DNA of 64,000 bases, from the NCBI GenBank assembly GCA_016699535.1, contig CP064980.1, positions 1,243,501 to 1,307,500 of the forward strand. Reading direction: 5' to 3'. Within the stretch, counting starts at the first letter, position 1. Each line of letters starts with the position of its first letter. Position numbers and translations under genes: made by a program. Below, piece after piece: positions 60,186 through 64,000 of this stretch. The notes under the pieces are model-generated. The model searched no databases. It was given only the letters and a program-made list of their open reading frames with translations, and was not told the origin of the DNA. Source of the stretch: Myxococcales bacterium (lineage in GTDB: Bacteria > Myxococcota_A > Polyangia > Polyangiales > GCA-016699535).

Positions 60186-60844
60186 GGTTCATTTGTTCCG
60201 ATGGCATAACCTTCACCACGCAACGTGCGTATCACTTGGGACCCAAGCTTGCGCCGGATGCGCGCGATAAGGACCTCGAGAGATGAGCGCGCTGAGTCTG
60301 TCGCCTCGCCCCACACCATTTCCAAAAGGTCGACGTGCGGCACGACATGTTTTTTCTGAGCAAGGGCTTCGATAATAGCCCATTCACGAGCAGTGAGCGT
60401 TACTTCCTGCTTTGATTTCAGGGCACACCGTGCACTAAGATCAATCGTAAGATCATCAAGCACGATGCGTGTGGCAGCAAACGACGTTGCTCTCCGTCCA
60501 AGTGCGCGCACACGTGCACGAAGTTCGGCCACCGCGAAAGGTTTGCCAAGAAAATCATCCCCGCCCGACTCAAAACCCTCAATGCGGTGCGCAACTTCTG
60601 AGCGAGCCGTTAAGAATAAAATCGGCGTTCGATTGCCACGTTCCCGTAGCTCCCGGCATAGCTCAAAGCCGTTTCCATCGGGCAAACCCAAATCAAGCAC
60701 GATCACATCGGGCTTGTGTTGCAAAAGCATCTGGCGCGCAGCCGCCACGGAGCCTGCGCTGTTCACCGCATGCCCATCGCCAGCAAGCGCACGCAAAAGC
60801 AAGCTTTGAAGCTCAGGGTCATCATCGATCACAAGAAGTTGCAC
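60182..60844 (-). CDS. OmpR/PhoB-family response regulator
   Basis: 220 aa if started at GTG 60844, giving the normal M-Q-L-L-V-I-D-D-D start; TTG 60862 with an upstream AGGG adds six residues. Receiver domain with acidic D-D-D, phospho-acceptor in V-L-D-L-G-L-P-D-G and Lys in G-K-P-F. Winged-helix C-terminus with T-A-R-E-W-A-I-I-E-A-L and V-L-I-A-R-I-R-R-K-L-G, ending R-G-E-G-Y-A-I. Expected to drive the czcCBA operon and itself. Confidence 0.9.
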   Translation of the reverse strand: MQLLVIDDDPELQSLLLRALAGDGHAVNSAGSVAAARQMLLQHKPDVIVLDLGLPDGNGFELCRELRERGNRTPILFLTARSEVAHRIEGFESGGDDFLGKPFAVAELRARVRALGRRATSFAATRIVLDDLTIDLSARCALKSKQEVTLTAREWAIIEALAQKKHVVPHVDLLEMVWGEATDSARSSLEVLIARIRRKLGSQVIRTLRGEGYAIGTNEP

Positions 60845-61008
60845 TCTAGAGGTATAGGCCAATGAGCCCTGTCAATTCCATTTAAGGAGTCGTTGAGAGC
60901 TTCCTGGGGACCAAAAGCAGCGTAGGAATCGTTCCGTTCCAAAAAGTCGCAAGACTTTATAAAATCATCGTAAAATCAATAGTTTATGGATATTGTTTCG
61001 ATTAACTA

Positions 61009-61037
61009 TTGACCCTTAGCCTTCGCTTCTCTATAGA
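61009..61037 (+). promoter_or_regulatory. Sigma-70-type promoter upstream of 61118
   Basis: TTGACC (61009-61014), exactly 17-nt spacer, TATAGA (61032-61037). The 255-nt divergent gap between the response regulator and this gene contains it and the operator below. Confidence 0.65.
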
Positions 61038-61053
61038 CTGAATATCTGTTCAG
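61038..61053 (+). promoter_or_regulatory. LexA-box-like palindrome over the start site
   Basis: CTGAATATCTGTTCAG starts one base after the -10 hexamer, so a bound protein would block initiation. It fits, at all but one position, the LexA motif I recall for Myxococcus (CTRHAMRYBYGTTCAG). The arms CTGAA and TTCAG are perfect. Confidence 0.45.
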
Positions 61054-61117
61054 TATTTACTGTTTGGTCTCCATTGGCGGCAAAGCCATGCGAGCCAAAC
61101 CAAGAAAGAGAGAAGCG

Positions 61118-61735
61118 ATGGGGCACTGCATCTGTGTGTATGTTGCAAAGACTACTTTATCTGAAAAAAGCGAAACTATGCAAAGCGTGCTTCGGCATTG
61201 TTTTCGTGGGGAACTTTCAGCGTTGTGTCGCAAACACGATGCTTTGCTGGAATCCATTGCCTTTGATGAAGATTCGTATTGGCTTCATTTTAGAAGCTGC
61301 CCCTTTAACATCGACACTTGTTTGAGCGAGCTGAGCGAATTAGCTCGACACTACAGTTGGCGATGCCATCTTGTCTCGGCGCGCAGCCCGTTGTTTTGCT
61401 ACGCTGTGGCTCGATGTTGTTCTCCGTCTGCGTTGCATTTTACTGAACATGTCTATGAAATCGCAGTGTTTGAAAACTTGCATATCTGCTGTTTGCCACT
61501 CAGTGCTGCGATGCGAAATCGCCTTGGGGCGCAAGGGATTCATTCCCTTAGCGCTTGCGCACGCGCGATCAAACAAGGAAAGCTAAATGCCCATACGGTA
61601 GAAGAACACTATTTGCTTGATGCGGTCAGGGACAGTTTTGATGCGATTTACGGACTTGATGATTCTCCGGGCATTGGCGATGTGAGTCAGAGTGTTTTAG
61701 AGCTCAAACGTGCAGAAAAAACCTACGCGCGCTGA
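61118..61735 (+). CDS. Unknown protein, possibly DNA-damage-inducible
   Basis: 205 aa from ATG 61118, with AGAGAGAAG upstream. Soluble, with eleven Cys and many His; segments include G-H-C-I-C-V-Y-V-A, F-R-S-C-P-F-N-I-D-T-C-L and H-L-V-S-A-R-S-P-L-F-C. No family recognised. The promoter has good sigma-70 elements and a LexA-like operator, which is the only functional hint. Stands alone between divergent and convergent neighbours. Confidence 0.6.
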   Translation: MGHCICVYVAKTTLSEKSETMQSVLRHCFRGELSALCRKHDALLESIAFDEDSYWLHFRSCPFNIDTCLSELSELARHYSWRCHLVSARSPLFCYAVARCCSPSALHFTEHVYEIAVFENLHICCLPLSAAMRNRLGAQGIHSLSACARAIKQGKLNAHTVEEHYLLDAVRDSFDAIYGLDDSPGIGDVSQSVLELKRAEKTYAR

Positions 61736-61811
61736 TAAGAACGCAGCCACTGTGCAATGCTCCAATAGAGGTCAGGGGGCTCGTGAAATAGACGGGACTG
61801 CTTAAAACAAT

Positions 61812-62678
61812 CTACGGTTCAACGTCGTGAAGAACGGCAAAATTAATACGGCGGATTTGGCCGTCACGTTCGATCATGTCTTTGAAGCGTCCACCAAACA
61901 GGATATCCGAGGGGGCATAGGAATTTCGGACGTGTACCGGTTGGTTGTAGCTTTCATCGATTCCTGAAAGGCTCGCAATGATTTCGATCTGTGCCTCTTC
62001 GAGAGCTTCGGAATCTAGCAACTCGTACAGTGGGCTTTGCTCATCAATGACATGAATCGCTGTCCAAGAAAGGGCAAACACCGGTGTCCATTCCCGTACA
62101 AGAGGCATATCGTAAAAACGGCGCAGTAGCTCGCCCTCTTGACTGACTTCATCCCTCAATAGGGTCATTCGAAGTTTCGCTTCCACAATGTAGCTATTTC
62201 GTTCGTTTGCCATGCGGAACATGAGCACACGCTGTGCATTGCGTGTTGCTACGATGGCGTTGCGAGAAAACGCTACTCGGGCGCTCGGATGTGAGAACTT
62301 TGCGAAAGTTAGTCCCGTCACCAAGGCAACACTTAGCATGCCAATAAAGGCCTGAACGGTGACCAAGATGTGAGCATATAAACTAGCTGGCGCCATCGAT
62401 CCGTAGCCGATGGTCGACATCGTTTGTACGCTGAAGAAAAAAGCATCGGTAAAACTACCTTCGCGGGCGCCAACGATGGAGGCTTCCCTAAGAAGATAGA
62501 GACTGGCAAAAACGCTATTGGCCAAAAGGTGAAAAGAAACCAGACCCGTAATGAGCCAGCGCCACTTCAATCGCAGAAGGCGCAAGTACAGGTCCCTTAA
62601 CGGTCGTCGGCTTGTCCCGACTCTGCGTACAACAACGCGCCCACTTCGATCGATGGAGCGAAAGGCTGATTTTGCCAT
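61812..62678 (-). CDS. Inward-rectifier-type potassium channel (KirBac family)
   Basis: 288 aa. Two membrane helices (~42-62 and ~105-128) around a pore loop with selectivity filter T89-I-G-Y-G93. Slide-helix region basic (R-R-P-L-R-D-L-Y-L-R-L-L-R-L-K-W-R-W). The C-terminal ~150 residues are the Kir-type immunoglobulin-like cytoplasmic domain (L-M-F-R-M-A-N-E-R-N-S-Y-I-V-E-A-K-L, W-T-A-I-H-V-I-D-E-Q-S-P-L). Functional length. Gives K+ conductance; gating ligand unknown. Confidence 0.92.
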   Translation of the reverse strand: MAKSAFRSIDRSGRVVVRRVGTSRRPLRDLYLRLLRLKWRWLITGLVSFHLLANSVFASLYLLREASIVGAREGSFTDAFFFSVQTMSTIGYGSMAPASLYAHILVTVQAFIGMLSVALVTGLTFAKFSHPSARVAFSRNAIVATRNAQRVLMFRMANERNSYIVEAKLRMTLLRDEVSQEGELLRRFYDMPLVREWTPVFALSWTAIHVIDEQSPLYELLDSEALEEAQIEIIASLSGIDESYNQPVHVRNSYAPSDILFGGRFKDMIERDGQIRRINFAVLHDVEP

Positions 62679-62838
62679 CGCACAGCCCTACCATAAACAA
62701 CGACGGCTTGTAATCCGCAAAACAGTCTCAAAAATCCGAAGTAAAAGGATTTGATTTGTTTTCTAACACCTTGTTGCAAACACGGACGCTAAATCGTGTG
62801 AACGTGGGTTGTGCTGCACGAATGGATTCCGTCCGAAT

Positions 62839-63363
62839 CTATTTTGTTTCCTCGTCCGCGAAATCAACGCGGCCAGAGCGTTTTTCGCGCTCGCCCAGTG
62901 TTTCAAACTGGATTTTGCCCACTTCGGCACGACGGATGGTAATGACTACTTCGTATTTTTTACCTGGTTCAAACATGGGTTTGCGTAGCTTGAGTTTTTG
63001 CAAATAGGTGCGTTGCTTACGGTCGCTAATCATGGTGGCCATGTCATCCACAAAACGCCGCCCGCCGCCCGAGACATCGAAGAAAAGCGCATGGTATTCA
63101 AGTTCATTGGGCGGTGCGTTGAATGCGACGACCATGTCGCCGATCCATTTGCGTTTGGGTAAAGGTTTATCGCTTTGCTCTTTCATCCGTTTGGCTTGAT
63201 GTCCTTGAGCAAAAGCAATGAGCTTTCGTTCGTTGAGGTCTTTCGGTATTTTACTTTGGGTAATGAAAACCTTTGCGTGAAGACGTTTGGCTGCGTTCGC
63301 TTCTGAATGAGACAAAGTGCAGAGCAAAACAGCTATTAAAGTAAATTGAATGAAGCGAGCCAT
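62839..63363 (-). CDS. Secreted hypothetical protein
   Basis: 174 aa from ATG 63363; ATG 63372 is also possible (AAGG is 10 nt from the former and 1 nt from the latter). Signal peptide to E-A-N-A-A-K. The mature protein is basic and beta-rich with no Cys (K-A-F-Q-type no; readable pieces are V-F-I-T-Q-S-K-I-P-K, W-I-G-D-M-V-V-A-F-N-A-P-P, Y-E-V-V-I-T-I-R-R-A-E-V-G-K-I). No family recognised. Periplasmic or outer-surface. Confidence 0.65.
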   Translation of the reverse strand: MARFIQFTLIAVLLCTLSHSEANAAKRLHAKVFITQSKIPKDLNERKLIAFAQGHQAKRMKEQSDKPLPKRKWIGDMVVAFNAPPNELEYHALFFDVSGGGRRFVDDMATMISDRKQRTYLQKLKLRKPMFEPGKKYEVVITIRRAEVGKIQFETLGEREKRSGRVDFADEETK

Positions 63364-63601
63364 ATGTTTCATGCCTTAAAGTCTAGCAGTCTGTTTTTCC
63401 TTTAGCGACCAGACAAAAGCCCACATGAAAGAGATTTAACCACCTTTTGCTGCTGAAGAGGTCTCAATAGCTGAGCTGATTTAAACGGAATGCTTGGGGT
63501 GACGATCGCGCAACCGTGGGTTTGATGAATCAGCTTTTTAGGGCGTTTTTGCTGGTCTGAAATAAATCAGTTCAAAAAGCTTTTTGAGCGCCCCATTTCT
63601 C

Positions 63602-63629
63602 TTGACATGTTTGTCGTTCCTGGTACAGA
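63602..63629 (+). promoter_or_regulatory. Sigma-70-type promoter for the tRNA pair
   Basis: Perfect TTGACA (63602-63607), 16-nt spacer, TACAGA (63624-63629). The expected start is near 63637, about 100 nt before tRNA-Ile. The rest of 63373-63601 shows no gene. Confidence 0.6.
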
Positions 63630-63740
63630 TCGCGCTCCTTGCGCCGGGAAGTGTTCTGGTGCGGTTCTTTGACAGAACATGAAGATTCCTCTCCTTGGTG
63701 CCAAGTTTTGCGCTTTGTATTGAGGAGAAATCGAGGGGTA

Positions 63741-63817
<77 letters not shown>

Positions 63818-63827
63818 CTATTATTAA

Positions 63828-63903
63828 GGGGCTGTAGCTCAGCTGGGAGAGCGCCGGCTTTGCAAGCCGGAAGTCAAGGGTTCGATCCCCTTCAGCTCCA
63901 CCA
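63828..63903 (+). tRNA. tRNA-Ala (TGC)
   Basis: 76 nt, acceptor GGGGCTG/CAGCTCC with discriminator A and encoded CCA, anticodon TGC at 63861-63863, T-loop TTCGATC. Starts 10 nt after tRNA-Ile. A hairpin (CAGC-TAACACA with its complement, 63906-63938) follows, possibly a processing stem leading to a 23S gene beyond the window. Confidence 0.97.
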
Positions 63904-64000
63904 GGCAGCTAACACAGTATAACTTTGTGTTACTGCTGTATGACTATCCTCGGTGGATAAATAAAATGAAAAAAGGAATCTTTTGGTGTTTCGTTGGTGA

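Noticed and set aside
63373..63740. 16S rRNA 3' end before the tRNAs
   Set aside because: No GGATCACCTCCTT-like end or helix 45 sequence is present.

Overview
The window looks like chromosome from a member of the Myxococcota or a close former deltaproteobacterial relative with moderate G+C. Supporting signs are a secreted protein with a Gly-Cys motif, membrane segment and basic tail like MYXO-CTERM proteins (19891-21366, minus), a small lipoprotein with MopE-like C-D-x-x-D-N-D repeats (16831-17205), many lipobox proteins, a fused shikimate kinase/3-dehydroquinate synthase, a Tad pilus locus with FHA domains, and three sigma-54-like promoters. The taxonomic call is inference.

Layout. 1-3100 is a nitrogen-salvage operon: a 5'-truncated diaminopropionate ammonia-lyase, an M20 amidohydrolase of the N-carbamoyl-L-amino acid/allantoate type, and an N-carbamoyl-D-amino acid hydrolase-like nitrilase. 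3139-5319 encodes a sugar dehydrogenase-like lipoprotein with two haem-c motifs. 5300-9850 is an unstable accessory stretch. Two 142-bp inverted repeats flank a trypsin-like protease gene, and a third related repeat lies further on. Between and beside them are three damaged genes: HNH endonuclease (amber), tryptophanase (+1 frameshift) and a LuxR-type regulator (opal). A lipoprotein with two tail frameshifts follows. 11616-14710 (minus) is a three-gene proton-translocating transhydrogenase operon (pntAA-pntAB-pntB). 15021-16705 is an ECF sigma factor, a membrane protein in the anti-sigma position and a Spy/CpxP-like periplasmic protein. 16831-21366 is mostly secreted or surface proteins plus a HemJ-like membrane protein.

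21564-28728 runs co-directionally: aroKB fusion, NIF3-family protein, and an ABC exporter (ATPase, permease split in two frames, membrane-fusion protein). A zinc-ligand-less MoeB/MoeZ-like E1 enzyme with rhodanese domain lies on the minus strand, followed by a DprE1/DprE2-like pair. 32325-51655 is the most interesting region. It holds a Tad/Flp system (Flp pilin, CpaB, CpaC secretin, FHA-CpaF, TadB, TadC, FHA-membrane protein, TadD, a second CpaF ATPase, TadG-like and TadE-like proteins, a second Flp-like pilin, a CpaA prepilin peptidase with an extra C-terminal domain). This merges into unknown lipoproteins, a metalloprotease, a type IV-type pseudopilin and a Ser-rich repeat protein. Sigma-54-like promoters precede flp and the lipoprotein at 42877. 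No CpaE/TadZ is seen.

51829-60862 (minus) is a CzcCBA/CusCBA-type RND efflux operon with an OmpR-family response regulator, a histidine kinase and an esterase lipoprotein. An 11-bp-periodic direct repeat upstream of the outer-membrane gene is the likely response-regulator site. 61118-63372 has an unknown protein behind a LexA-box-like operator, a KirBac-type potassium channel and a secreted protein. The window ends with tRNA-Ile(GAT) and tRNA-Ala(TGC), with no 16S rRNA upstream.

Several genes are broken by single-base changes, some in homopolymers, so assembly error must be kept in mind. All functions come from reading motifs; no database search was possible.
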